A stretch of DNA of 64,000 nucleotides from JBBDYG01 sp040901765 (GCA_040901765.1 JBBDYG010000105.1:1-64000), one strand, 5' to 3'; shown: positions 1-8,517, counted from the stretch's first letter. The notes: a model not told the origin generated them from the letters alone. Translations and numbers: made by a program.

Positions 1-105
1 GCATCAAGCTCAGGCGGCTTTATCCATCAATCCAAGAGTGATCAAGCACTAGGACTCATCCGTCTCAATAATGCGAAAGTCCCGTTGATCAGTGCTTGCA
101 TTTGC
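1..105. other. Unassigned leading sequence upstream of the retron RNA
   Basis: The reading frame that begins at base 1 of the plus strand stays open through to base 288 and would run across the whole inverted-repeat region. Its translation matches no family I recognise. It could be the tail of a gene that starts outside the window, or open by chance. The promoter for the retron transcript, if the retron reading is right, should lie here or further left. I see no clear -35/-10 pair. Confidence 0.3.
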
Positions 106-272
106 GCGGCAGAGTATCTCAAGTCGGTGAGAGCACGATTCGATCGGGCTGCTTGCCTCTCTGGGGTTACCCCAGGGAATCCTGAAGGACTGACATTTCA
201 TCGCGTGAGGAACCATGCGCGGCTACGCATAATGCCTCACGCCGGACTAGACTCGTTGAGATACTCTGCCGC
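106..272 (+). ncRNA. Candidate retron msr-msd non-coding RNA
   Basis: Bases 106-122 and 256-272 are a 17-bp perfect inverted repeat, placed like the a1 and a2 repeats that frame retron RNAs. The enclosed 133 bases hold a small hairpin (136-146, possibly extended by 132-134/148-150), a 6-bp hairpin with a TTA loop (161-175), and a long two-part hairpin (203-242: 8 bp at 203-210/235-242, an internal loop, then 5 bp at 215-219/226-230 around a 6-base loop). G123, directly after a1, is where a branching guanosine would be expected. The long hairpin is the best candidate for the reverse-transcribed msd part. The RT gene starts eight bases after a2, in the usual msr-msd-RT order. The RNA is inferred from sequence alone. 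The exact priming site and msd limits are not known. Confidence 0.72.
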
Positions 273-280
273 TTTCATTT

Positions 281-1597
281 ATGCATGAACGGCTCCTTAT
301 TGCCCAACTGCTGGCGACGACGCTCGTCAATTCACCGTGGCATGCAGCGGCACTCGTCGAGAGGGCGCTCGAAGTTCTTGGCAAACCCTGCCACTGGATC
401 GAGCCGCTCGTCGACCGACTGTTGGTAGTTTACCCCGGTCCCGTGCGCCCTCGCTTCGCGGTGGTGGCGGAGTTTATCCAGGGCGATGCTGGATTTTGCC
501 GAGCGCGGCTTCGGCGTGACTGTCGATTTGGATTTGTGACAGTGTCACCCGAGATGCAGCCGGGGCTGTGGATCGCGGTCCAAGTGCCGGCTCTTTGCAC
601 TGCCGGCGATCTTGCCCACTGGCTCGGTATTTCACTCGGAGAGCTACAGTGGTTCGCTAATCTGCAAGGATTCGCGCGCCGCCGACCGCAGCGGAAATTG
701 GGCCATTACCACTATCGAGTCTTATCGAAGCATGGCGGTGCCGTACGGCTTATCGAGTCCCCCAAGCTTCGGCTCAAGACCCTTCAACAGCGCGTGTTGC
801 GCGAGATTCTCGAAGCGGTGCCGACGCACGATGCGGCCCACGGGTTCGTTCGTGCCCGTTCGATCACAACCTTCGCCGCGCCGCACGTGGGTCGAGCTGT
901 CGCTGCGCGAATGGACTTGCAGGATTTCTTCCCGCGCATCCGTCGTCCGCGCATAGCGGCTATTTTTCGGCTCATTGGCTATCCCGAACACGTTGCCAGC
1001 CTGTTAGCTGGACTCTGTACAACGACTACACCGCCGTGGGTCTGGGAGCTGCCCGATTTGCCTCCCATCTATCGGCTTCGCGAAGCGCGGTGGCTCTATG
1101 CCGAACCTCACTTGCCGCAAGGCGCCCCGACTTCGCCCGCCATTGCCAACCTGTGCGCCTATCGACTTGATTGTCGACTGCAAGGACTTGCTCGCGCGGC
1201 CGACGCTCGCTACACACGCTATGCCGACGACCTCGCGTTTTCGGGCGACCACCAGTTCGCCCGGCGCGCGAAGCGATTCTTAATTCACGCTGCTGCTACC
1301 GCCGCCGAAGAAGGTTTCGTCGTTCATCATCGCAAGACGCGCATCATGCGCCGCAGCATGCGGCAACACCTGGCCGGCGTGGTTGTGAACGAGCGCCTCA
1401 ACGTGCGTCGCTCCGACTACGACCGGCTTAAGGCGATTTTGATAAACTGTCGCCGCCACGGCCCGGGAACCCAGAACCGCGAAAATCATCCCGACTTCCG
1501 CGCTCATTTAACCGGCCGGATCGCGTTTGTCGCGCAGATCAACCCCGCGCGCGGCGAGCGGCTGCGCGAGTTGTTCGAGGGGATTGACGGGTGGTAA
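281..1597 (+). CDS. ret: Retron-type reverse transcriptase
   Basis: This 438-residue protein carries the RT motifs in order: HGFVRARS (187-194), MDLQDFFP (211-218, first catalytic Asp), LPQGAPTSP (278-286), RYADD (313-317, catalytic Asp pair), HRKTRIM (350-356) and LAGVVVN (364-370). The fingers-palm layout and the HGF/PQGAPTSP wording resemble bacterial retron RTs, especially the Mx162-like myxobacterial type, which also has a long N-terminal extension. Residues 1 to about 105 match nothing I know. Retron RTs usually show a VTG sequence near the end of the palm. Here it reads LAG, and I find no NAxxH motif. The ATG at 281 follows the a2 repeat by eight bases. No effector gene lies downstream, since the next gene is convergent. 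An effector could sit left of the window or be the N-terminal extension. A group II intron or DGR RT is less likely: there is no maturase or HNH domain and no variable-repeat region. Confidence 0.88.
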   Translation: MHERLLIAQLLATTLVNSPWHAAALVERALEVLGKPCHWIEPLVDRLLVVYPGPVRPRFAVVAEFIQGDAGFCRARLRRDCRFGFVTVSPEMQPGLWIAVQVPALCTAGDLAHWLGISLGELQWFANLQGFARRRPQRKLGHYHYRVLSKHGGAVRLIESPKLRLKTLQQRVLREILEAVPTHDAAHGFVRARSITTFAAPHVGRAVAARMDLQDFFPRIRRPRIAAIFRLIGYPEHVASLLAGLCTTTTPPWVWELPDLPPIYRLREARWLYAEPHLPQGAPTSPAIANLCAYRLDCRLQGLARAADARYTRYADDLAFSGDHQFARRAKRFLIHAAATAAEEGFVVHHRKTRIMRRSMRQHLAGVVVNERLNVRRSDYDRLKAILINCRRHGPGTQNRENHPDFRAHLTGRIAFVAQINPARGERLRELFEGIDGW

Positions 1598-1616
1598 AGC
1601 GTTGGTTGGCCTCGCT

Positions 1617-3476
1617 TTATACATTCGCAGGTTCGCGAAACGTCCCTTCGCCCATCATCCGCCACAATTCGCTCAGCTCCTCCGCCGCGGAGCGCTCGAC
1701 TTCGCCGGAGGCGTAGGCCACTTCGCTGTATAGCCGGACCATTCGCCGGGCGGCGGTGAACATCGGCGTTTGCGGCGGCAAAGCGGCGTGCAACAGTTCC
1801 GTCGGGGTGCGGTCGGGGGTCCGCGGGGCGCCGCGATCGCCGGCCCAGGCCTCGAACGCCTCGAACGTGTAACGCACCAGCTCCTCGGGAGGCAGCCGCT
1901 TGTGCATGCCGCTCGCGAACGGATCGCGGAAATCGGTGAATCGTTTTCGCGGCGGCGCGGCAGGCGTGTCTTCAGCCACTGCCGCGCTCGTTGGCTGGCC
2001 GCCGAACAGTCGGGCAAACAACTCGCGCAGTTGCTGAATCAGGTCGCGAAACCCTTGCAGCAGCGCGTGCCGGTGCTTCCATGCGAAATAGGCGATCAAT
2101 AATCCGCCCAGCACATACAGCACCAGCTTGACGATCCCACTCAGTCCGCCGAGCGAGAATGACAACTCCGGCAACCGAAACGGTCGTGGGCTATTGCTCG
2201 GCTGCGTGGCGGAACTACCAGAGTTCTCCTCGGGCGGTTCGGTTTGCTCCGGCGGTGTGGCACTACTATTGCTTGCCGCCGAATCATCGCGGTTTTCTTG
2301 TTGCTCGTCCTCTGGCGAATGACTTTCCTGTCCGGTCTTCGTCGCTTCGCTTGCTTCGCCCGCGGCGCCCTCCGACTCCGATTCGCTTTCTTGTCCTTGC
2401 TGCGACGACTCGCCCTGCGTCTCGTCGCCCTGCTTCGATTCGCTCCCCTGCTCGCCGCTCTCACCGGGGCTTTGCCCCTGTTCGCTTTCGACGGTCTGCT
2501 CCGCCTCTTCTTCGCCCGGAACCAGATTGGCCGCGCCCTCTTGCTCTTGCGTGCCATCGTTGCCGACGGCGTTACGCGACGGTGATAAATCGCTGGGCGA
2601 ATGGAACTTCCACGGCGGCTGCGAGATGGCATACTCGGCCGCTGGCCGGGGAATGAGCAGCGCAATGAACATCACGAGCGCAATCAGCACCGCGCCGATC
2701 GTCACCCAATTGGCGGCCATCGGCGGCGGCATCTCGACGTGCCGTTGCCGCAGGTAGCGCCGCAAGCCAAGAAAGCTAGTCGTCACCAACAGCGCCAGCC
2801 CGGCCGCAACGTAGACGAACAGCAGCGAGAAGGCGTACTGCCGCCGGCCCGCGTCTGACGCCGGAATCCATAATTGCCCGATGCCAAACAACGGCAACGC
2901 CGCGAGCGAGAAATACACCACCCACACGCCCGGCGTGTGAGGGCCTTTACTCGGGACGAACAATCGCTGCCACCACGGCCGCTGTTGGTCGCGCTCGGCC
3001 TGCAACTCGTTCTCGGTGATGCCGCGCGACGGCGACGGGTTGCCGGGCGACTCGTCGATGCCCACCCGCTGCAACAGCCCTTCGCCGGAAGCGTCTTGAT
3101 CGTCGTCGATCAGCGTGCAGTCCCAGGTCAGCTTATCCGCGCACCACCAGACAACAACGATCAGCACGATATTGATCAATCCGCTGAAAGCGCTGTCGTG
3201 CTCAACGAACCTGGACAGCACGACAAACGTCGCAATCCCCAGTGGCACGGCGAACAGCGCCCCGCGTTCGCGGCCGTCCTCTATTGATATCCGCGCAACG
3301 AGCACCGCCGCAAATACAAACAGCGCAAACACATAGCTCAGCCGGGCCTGATACTCGCCTTCGTACAGCACCTCGATCAGAAAGAACACCAGACTCCCCA
3401 CGAGCGCCATAATCAGCGCCGGACTAATGGCAATCGCCACGTAGTCCGCACTCGTCATGTGAAGTCGCTTGGCCAT
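1617..3476 (-). CDS. DUF4129-containing membrane protein
   Basis: This protein of about 619 residues is the third gene of a MoxR-DUF58-DUF4129 operon. It has several membrane helices in its first 120 residues and two more around 170-270. A long linker rich in Gln, Glu, Ser and Gly follows (about 300-420), then another membrane helix near 445-465 and a C-terminal soluble domain. That last domain reads like DUF4129, with VRYTFEAFEAWA, a TPTELL motif, an LYSEVAYA motif and the final Trp-Arg. DUF4129 often occurs with transglutaminase-like TgpA proteins, but no transglutaminase triad is visible here. The ATG at 3476 is preferred over a TTG three codons upstream. Its role is probably in envelope assembly or stress, by analogy with MoxR operons. 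Confidence 0.75.
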   Translation of the reverse strand: MAKRLHMTSADYVAIAISPALIMALVGSLVFFLIEVLYEGEYQARLSYVFALFVFAAVLVARISIEDGRERGALFAVPLGIATFVVLSRFVEHDSAFSGLINIVLIVVVWWCADKLTWDCTLIDDDQDASGEGLLQRVGIDESPGNPSPSRGITENELQAERDQQRPWWQRLFVPSKGPHTPGVWVVYFSLAALPLFGIGQLWIPASDAGRRQYAFSLLFVYVAAGLALLVTTSFLGLRRYLRQRHVEMPPPMAANWVTIGAVLIALVMFIALLIPRPAAEYAISQPPWKFHSPSDLSPSRNAVGNDGTQEQEGAANLVPGEEEAEQTVESEQGQSPGESGEQGSESKQGDETQGESSQQGQESESESEGAAGEASEATKTGQESHSPEDEQQENRDDSAASNSSATPPEQTEPPEENSGSSATQPSNSPRPFRLPELSFSLGGLSGIVKLVLYVLGGLLIAYFAWKHRHALLQGFRDLIQQLRELFARLFGGQPTSAAVAEDTPAAPPRKRFTDFRDPFASGMHKRLPPEELVRYTFEAFEAWAGDRGAPRTPDRTPTELLHAALPPQTPMFTAARRMVRLYSEVAYASGEVERSAAEELSELWRMMGEGTFREPANV

Positions 3477-3487
3477 AAAATTCAATT

Positions 3488-3579
3488 TAACCGCTGATGG
3501 ACGCTAATGTTCGCTAATGAATAGAATAAGCCAGTCTCACTTTCTTCCCATTAGCATTGATTAGCGTTCATTAGCGGTT
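3488..3579. repeat. Inverted dispersed repeat rich in GCTAATG units
   Basis: The left arm (3488-3520) contains repeated CGCTAATG/CGCTGATGG units, and the right arm (3550-3579) contains the complementary ATTAGC units. Together they form an imperfect inverted repeat that fills the gap between the DUF58 and DUF4129 genes. It looks like a dispersed intergenic element and not a terminator, as no T-tract follows. Confidence 0.6.
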
Positions 3580-3586
3580 CTCTCAA

Positions 3587-4894
3587 TCATCTTAATACCA
3601 TCCGAGCGCAAATCGTCCGAATTGCATCGCGATCTCGCAACTGCCGCGTCTCGACGCGTTCCGCCAAGAGCATCGCGGACATTTCGGCGAATTGGTATTC
3701 TTCGTGCGTGTTGATGATCGCGCTCACGGCGTAACCCCGCCGTCGTAACGTGCCCAGTGCCACGGCCACTTCGGGCGTCACGAGCGACAATACGGCGATC
3801 ACCGTCGCGCTGCGCGGCAGACGGCTCGTTGCTTCGCGCACAAGCTGCGCAAACCGCAGCCCGTCTGATAGCTCGACGCGGGCCAGCATCTCCAAAATCT
3901 GCGGCAACTGCGTCGCACCCCGAGAGGTAGGAATCACCAGTGGCTGCAAGCGGTGCCGCTCGTCGCGCACCGCCGCTTCACGAGCCGCTTTGCGGGTGGC
4001 AAGTTGCTCGCGCTCGATCTCTTGATGCCGGTCCCATTCGCCCGCATCGCGGCCATTCGTCACGACGCCCACCTGCTGCCCCATTTCGCACAGCGCGCCC
4101 GCGATCGAAGCGGTCATCGTCACCGAAAGCTCCGAGCGGACCGGTTCGTGCTGCGGATCGAACGATTTTTCGTGAAAGTCCAGTAGCAACGTGGCACCCG
4201 ATACGGTCGACGGTTCGTAAATCTTGCTCTGAAGCGCTCCAGTGCGGGCCGTCGCTCGCCAGTGGATGCGGTTGAGCGGGTCGCCTGCCTGATACGCCCG
4301 CACACCGGCCATTCGCGTGGGATCCTCGAACAACCGGTAGGTCATCCGCACCTCGCCGATCGGCCGCCGTGAGGCGATATCGTATCCTTCCAACCGAATC
4401 ACTTCGGGGTAAACCAGCAAGTACCGCGGCTCGCTTAGCAGCCGGTACCGCCTATAGAGGCCGAATACATCGCCGGTCTCGACGATCGTCGGACCAATTT
4501 GAAAGTATCCGCGGCGATTGCACTTGAGCTGGTACATGATCGTCTTCCGCCCCTGCCCGCGGAACGACGCAAGCTGCAGCCGCCGGCCGACGACCTCCAA
4601 ACTCGGCGGCCGATGCACCAGCGCCCGCCGCGACAGCAGGTCTTCCACGAGCAGCCACGGTATCGGCAGCCAGTGCTTGTTCTCCAGTGTGACAACAACC
4701 GCGACGGTCTGCCCGATGCTTGCCTTTTCGCGGCTAATCTCCCGCCGCGCAGAAAGATGCAGCGACCACCGATCCGCCAGCAATCGGCTAATGACAATCA
4801 CGCCCACCAGCGCATACATCGCATACGCCAGCAAGCTGAACCCCAGCAGCATCGCCGCGACCAGCACCAAGATTGCGCCCACGAGCCAGTGCAT
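3587..4894 (-). CDS. DUF58 domain protein (MoxR-associated)
   Basis: This 435-residue protein has two N-terminal membrane helices (about residues 5-40), a beta-rich middle part (roughly 45-190) and the DUF58 signature GDPLNRIHWRATARTG. A von Willebrand A-like C-terminal region follows, starting at LLLDFH. DUF58 proteins are routinely encoded next to MoxR AAA ATPases and are thought to be their membrane partners. The gene lies about 200 bases downstream of moxR and 110 bases upstream of the DUF4129 gene, all on the minus strand, so one transcript is likely. The start ATG at 4894 opens directly into a hydrophobic stretch, which fits a membrane anchor. Confidence 0.87.
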   Translation of the reverse strand: MHWLVGAILVLVAAMLLGFSLLAYAMYALVGVIVISRLLADRWSLHLSARREISREKASIGQTVAVVVTLENKHWLPIPWLLVEDLLSRRALVHRPPSLEVVGRRLQLASFRGQGRKTIMYQLKCNRRGYFQIGPTIVETGDVFGLYRRYRLLSEPRYLLVYPEVIRLEGYDIASRRPIGEVRMTYRLFEDPTRMAGVRAYQAGDPLNRIHWRATARTGALQSKIYEPSTVSGATLLLDFHEKSFDPQHEPVRSELSVTMTASIAGALCEMGQQVGVVTNGRDAGEWDRHQEIEREQLATRKAAREAAVRDERHRLQPLVIPTSRGATQLPQILEMLARVELSDGLRFAQLVREATSRLPRSATVIAVLSLVTPEVAVALGTLRRRGYAVSAIINTHEEYQFAEMSAMLLAERVETRQLRDRDAIRTICARMVLR

Positions 4895-4934
4895 GCAGAC
4901 TTTCTTTCACTATCGTTCAAGGATGCCCGGAGGT

Positions 4935-5082
4935 TTCACCACAGAGTCACGGAGGACACGGAGGCCATAAAGGATATCGTTTTTTTGTGCCGTTCTAAGA
5001 GTTCTCTGAACGATTACGGGACTTGTCATCGTTTACGTTGTAGATGCGCGAATCTCCGTGTCCCCCGTGACTCCGTGGTGAA
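4935..5082. repeat. Long inverted repeat with CACCACGGAGTCACGG-type arms
   Basis: The arms at 4935-4963 and 5054-5082 are 29 bases long and complementary with only two mismatches. They are built from the CACCAC / GGAG / ACACGG units common in dispersed bacterial repeats. The element fills the spacer between the moxR and DUF58 genes. Related fragments appear near 17216, 36352 and 38150. Confidence 0.7.
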
Positions 5083-5097
5083 AAAACGAGCAGCAAA

Positions 5098-6090
5098 CTA
5101 TGCGCCACGAACCGCCGCCGCGCCGCGGGCTTCCAGCACCGGCACGGGCGTTTCGTCCAGAATATCCACCAGCAACTCCTCGACGCTCACGTTTTGCAGT
5201 CGCGCCTCGGGTTGCAAGATCACGCGATGCGCGAGCACTGACGGAACCATTTGCTTCACATCGTCCGGCTCGACAAAGTTCCGCCCGCGCACCGCGGCCA
5301 CCGCTTGCGCCGTGCGGAACAGAGCGATCGACGCCCGCGGGCTGCCGCCCAGGCGAATGTCGTGGTGCGCGCGGGTCTTGTGTACGATCTGCGTGATGTA
5401 CTTGCGAATCTTCTCGTCCACATGCACCGTCCGCACGGCCCGCTGACATGCCGCCAGCTCGTCCGAAGTTACCACCGGCTGCAACCGCTCCAGCGGATGT
5501 TCCTTGCGCAGCATCTCGAGCATCTGCGTCTCTTCGTCGAGCGTCGGATAGCCGAGAGAGAGCTTCATCAGGAACCGGTCGAGCTGCGCCTCTGGCAGGG
5601 GAAACGTCCCCTCGTGATCGACCGGGTTCTGCGTGGCAATCAGCAGAAACGGCGGCTTGAGCCGATGGGTGGTCCCGTCGATCGTCACCGAGCTTTCGGC
5701 CATCGCTTCCAACAGCGACGACTGTGTCCGCGGCGTGGCCCGGTTGATCTCATCGGCCAAAACAACTTGAGCGAAAATCGGCCCCGCGCGGAATTCAAAC
5801 TCGCCGACCTTCTGATTGAAGATTGACCCCCCCGTCACGTCCGTGGGCAACAGATCGGGCGTGCATTGAATCCGCTTGAAGTCGCAACCGACGCTCCGGG
5901 CAAACGCCCGGGCGAGGATTGTCTTCGCGACCCCCGGCACATCCTCCAGCAGCACGTGTCCTTCACTGAACCAGGCGACGAGCACCTTGATAATCTGCTG
6001 CCGCTTGCCGACGACAACCAACTCGACGTTGGCGATCAAACGCCGACTAATGGCGGAAATATCCAGCGGCGCGCGCGGCTTCTCGGTCAC
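5098..6090 (-). CDS. moxR: MoxR-type AAA+ ATPase
   Basis: This is an ATPase of about 330 residues with Walker A (DVPGVAKT), Walker B (LADEINRA), a sensor-1 ATQNP motif and an arginine-finger region near QLDRFLMKL. This is the classic MoxR pattern of AAA+ chaperones that help assemble or activate partner complexes. It heads an operon with DUF58 and DUF4129 genes. I place the start at the GTG at 6090, 9-10 bases after an AGGG. A TTG at 6141 in the same frame would lie only about 13 bases from the predicted transcription start and adds an Arg-rich, poorly conserved tail. Confidence 0.92.
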   Translation of the reverse strand: MTEKPRAPLDISAISRRLIANVELVVVGKRQQIIKVLVAWFSEGHVLLEDVPGVAKTILARAFARSVGCDFKRIQCTPDLLPTDVTGGSIFNQKVGEFEFRAGPIFAQVVLADEINRATPRTQSSLLEAMAESSVTIDGTTHRLKPPFLLIATQNPVDHEGTFPLPEAQLDRFLMKLSLGYPTLDEETQMLEMLRKEHPLERLQPVVTSDELAACQRAVRTVHVDEKIRKYITQIVHKTRAHHDIRLGGSPRASIALFRTAQAVAAVRGRNFVEPDDVKQMVPSVLAHRVILQPEARLQNVSVEELLVDILDETPVPVLEARGAAAVRGA

Positions 6091-6160
6091 GTGGTGTTCC
6101 CTGCGTAGGCCTCTTCCGATACGCCTGAAGAGTAAAAGCAAAGCTCAGTTCCGAGCCGCT

Positions 6161-6190
6161 ATTATAGAGTGGCGATGAAGCGGGTGTCAA
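6161..6190 (-). promoter_or_regulatory. Consensus sigma-70 promoter for the moxR operon
   Basis: On the minus strand there is a perfect TTGACA (6190-6185) and a perfect TATAAT (6166-6161), separated by 18 bases. Transcription would start near 6154, leaving about 64 bases of leader before the GTG start of moxR. This is the strongest promoter match I found in the window. Confidence 0.75.
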
Positions 6191-6227
6191 AATGCGCCGC
6201 GGGCGCTCGGATCGTTACGTCCTCCAG

Positions 6228-6261
6228 CCTGGGGTTGCTCGCGCCAGCGAGCTACCCCGGG
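6228..6261. repeat. Strong hairpin between moxR and the restriction genes
   Basis: Bases 6228-6235 pair with 6254-6261 (8 bp, one G-T) and 6237-6242 pair with 6247-6252 (6 bp) around a 4-base loop. No T-tract follows on either strand, so it looks more like a palindromic repeat than a terminator. The rest of the 6142-6363 gap shows nothing further. Confidence 0.5.
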
Positions 6262-6363
6262 TAAGCCAGACCCATGAATTGTTTACCCCAACAGGGTTAC
6301 GGCCCAACTTGTGCCGGGCACTTCGTCGGTCCGCTCGTTTGACCGAGTATGTCTTGGCATTGA

Positions 6364-7134
6364 TTATTCTGCCGCCTGAGCGACTCGCCGAAGCGCAAGA
6401 AAGGCCTCTTTCAAGGCTTGGTTAACAGCGCTCTCGGGCTGAACGAGCACAAGCTCTTGATAATGGTCCAGGAAGCTCGTGCGAAGTCGATGAAACAAGT
6501 GAAGAAAATGCCGCAAGAATTCGACGCAATCAAGTAGCGCGATTTCGATCCCGCCCAAATCTCTGTATTGTTGATTCGCGTACTCGCGAACTATTGGGTC
6601 AATGGGCGCAGTCGTAACAAAGAGGTAGTTCTGCACTTCCGCACCGTCTGCAATCTTCTGGATTGCTATGTCGATATCGCCGACGGTTACAGCTTTGTCC
6701 TTCATTTCGTAAGTTGTGACCACTTGGTCGTCATCCAGCAGAGTGATCTCCACATCGCCTAAGGCGCCGGTTTGGCTATCCGCAGCGGTGTGCGCGTTGA
6801 GGCGTAATACCTTTTCGCCCAGTTTATCCGCTGCGGCTTGGTACGCGGCAGCGACAACAAGTACCGGCAGACGCGAAGCGTATTTGAGAGCAAGATGTTG
6901 CTCGATCAGCCGGACTGTGTCTTCTGCTGACAAAGCTAAATCGCCCGCTTCTCTTCGGAGGCCTTTCTTTAGGCTTTCCAGACGCGCTTTTCGCTCATTG
7001 CGCTCGATAATGAGAAGGCGGATCAATTCGCGAAGAGTTTCGCTTGCCGAAGACCTGCCGGTTTGAATGGCGTCCAGAATTCTGAGGATTGATTGGTAAA
7101 GTCCAGGGGGACGCCCGCGAAGCTTCTGGCTCAA
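6364..7134 (-). CDS. SacI-like restriction endonuclease, C-terminal part
   Basis: This 256-residue open frame starts at a TTG at 7134. It appears to be the C-terminal two thirds of a type II restriction enzyme whose N-terminal part is the ORF at 7136-7504. A conserved stretch near residues 125-150 has DVEITLLDDD, VTTYEMKDK and VGDIDIAIQKI. The acidic and Lys residues there fit a PD-(D/E)xK nuclease core. I recall similar text in proteins annotated as SacI-family restriction endonucleases, which is a family judgement from memory. The gene sits directly downstream of a D12-class adenine methylase, the expected partner. The frame continues upstream past the TTG without a stop. That supports a one-base frameshift and not two separate genes. 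Confidence 0.68.
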   Translation of the reverse strand: MSQKLRGRPPGLYQSILRILDAIQTGRSSASETLRELIRLLIIERNERKARLESLKKGLRREAGDLALSAEDTVRLIEQHLALKYASRLPVLVVAAAYQAAADKLGEKVLRLNAHTAADSQTGALGDVEITLLDDDQVVTTYEMKDKAVTVGDIDIAIQKIADGAEVQNYLFVTTAPIDPIVREYANQQYRDLGGIEIALLDCVEFLRHFLHLFHRLRTSFLDHYQELVLVQPESAVNQALKEAFLALRRVAQAAE

Positions 7135-7135
7135 A

Positions 7136-7504
7136 TCAAGGACGATAATCCTTTGTTCTGAAAGCAGGGGTCAAGAAAGCGGTTGTCGAACCGCACGGCA
7201 ACTTGCGCTTGTTAATAAAGTCGAAAACGTATCGCTCATCGTAATTGCGACCTCCGTATGCATCTGCCTTCTCCTCTTCCGCATAAGCCTGAATGAACGG
7301 TTTCCGAATGTCGATGAGGGGCTTATCAAGTTTCGCAAGAGTTGCCGCCAAAAGGAAACGAGCGCCCGCGCGATTGCCAGGACAATTCGCCACCAAAGCA
7401 ATTTCACTGGCCAACTCTGCGTCCTTGACAAAACGTTTCTTGAGTTGACCCTCCGCAGCCTTGTAGGCTTTCTCAAGAATCTCCGAACAGGTTTCCTTGG
7501 CCAT
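7136..7504 (-). CDS. SacI-like restriction endonuclease, N-terminal part
   Basis: This frame gives about 122 residues from the ATG at 7504 (a TTG at 7519 is possible) and ends in LTPAFRTKDYRP. It contains GGRNYDERYV and INKRKLPCGSTTAFLTPAFR, the N-terminal signature I associate with the same endonuclease family. The stop codon at 7136-7138 lies four bases before the TTG of the downstream frame. Removing one A from the AAA run just before the stop would join the two frames smoothly. The start overlaps the end of the methylase gene by 32 bases, so translation is likely coupled. Confidence 0.65.
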   Translation of the reverse strand: MAKETCSEILEKAYKAAEGQLKKRFVKDAELASEIALVANCPGNRAGARFLLAATLAKLDKPLIDIRKPFIQAYAEEEKADAYGGRNYDERYVFDFINKRKLPCGSTTAFLTPAFRTKDYRP

Positions 7505-8411
7505 TTGAACTTTTTGCAATCGTTTGTGGGTCGTAATTAGTCCAAAGAACCTCCACTCGGGTACCTTTGGTGGCGTGGTTCGTGCGTGCTTCGCTTATAG
7601 TCTTGTGCCATTTCGGGCTGGGGTATAAATCGTCCATCAGGTCGCATTGGTAATTGGAGACAGCGACCTTTGCACCGGCAGCGTTAAGGGCATTCGCAAG
7701 CTCGCCATGTTCGTGATTCTTCATCTCATATGCGTATGCCTTCGCGTCACCACGAGTGTGGTGAATATACGGAGGATCGCAGTAGAAAAGCGTTTCCTCT
7801 GCGTCATACAGCCGAATAACGTCTATCGCCGGGCGATTTTCAATTTGGACTCGCAGGAGTCGTTCGGCAATCAGCGGTAAATCTTCAATCGCGCCGAGCC
7901 AGCGGCTGATTACCCCACTCATACCGGCACGCGAAGTGTTCTTGCAGTTGGCCCATCGACCAAGCGTGGCAGTTTGCGCTAATCCGATCCTGACTTGACG
8001 GGCGCGGACGTAGAAACGTCTCGCGCGTTCCAAGGGGGCGAGCGCTCCATCAAGCTTGCAAGCTAATGCGAACTCTTCCCGTGAAAAAGGTGTCAGGCCG
8101 ATGGCTTCTACGAGGTTCTCTTTGTCATCACGCAATACTCGAAAGAAGTTGACTACTTCTCCGTCAAGGTCATTATAAGTTTCGACCGGAGAAGGAGCAC
8201 GATTCAGAAGAACAGCGCCTGAGCCCGCAAATGGCTCGCAGTAATGATGGCACTCCGGCAAGAGGGGCAGCAACCACGCCAAGTGCGAGAATTTCCCGCC
8301 GTACCATCCGAAGGGAATCAGCTTCTGGCCGTTTAGCGTTGCAACTTTCGGCGGACGGCGTTTTGAAACGGCCTGCTGCCGGGGAGGCGCTTCTTTGACT
8401 TTTCTCATCAT
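7473..8411 (-). CDS. D12-class adenine-N6 DNA methyltransferase
   Basis: This protein of about 312 residues carries PFGWYGGK near its N-terminus, the SAM-binding FAGSGAVLLN and the catalytic DPPY, the order seen in Dam/DpnIIA-like D12 class methylases. It would protect host DNA against the adjacent endonuclease by methylating adenine at N6 in the shared target. The target is unknown. I choose the ATG at 8411 (AAAAGG upstream) over a TTG at 8435. The last codons overlap the endonuclease start, consistent with a restriction-modification operon transcribed methylase first. Confidence 0.88.
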   Translation of the reverse strand: MMRKVKEAPPRQQAVSKRRPPKVATLNGQKLIPFGWYGGKFSHLAWLLPLLPECHHYCEPFAGSGAVLLNRAPSPVETYNDLDGEVVNFFRVLRDDKENLVEAIGLTPFSREEFALACKLDGALAPLERARRFYVRARQVRIGLAQTATLGRWANCKNTSRAGMSGVISRWLGAIEDLPLIAERLLRVQIENRPAIDVIRLYDAEETLFYCDPPYIHHTRGDAKAYAYEMKNHEHGELANALNAAGAKVAVSNYQCDLMDDLYPSPKWHKTISEARTNHATKGTRVEVLWTNYDPQTIAKSSNGQGNLFGDS

Positions 8412-8517
8412 CGAAGCCTTTTCTGAATATTGCAATTCGTCCCAAATTCTTGATAAGCACTTGTGATTGTAGAGAATTATTCGGCTTTTCCCAGGGGACC
8501 CCGCAGTGTGGCGAAGG

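Noticed and set aside
85..288. Open frame of 67 codons across the inverted repeat
   Set aside because: It covers the retron-like hairpins in an arbitrary way, has no ribosome site and matches nothing; the RNA structure explains the region better.
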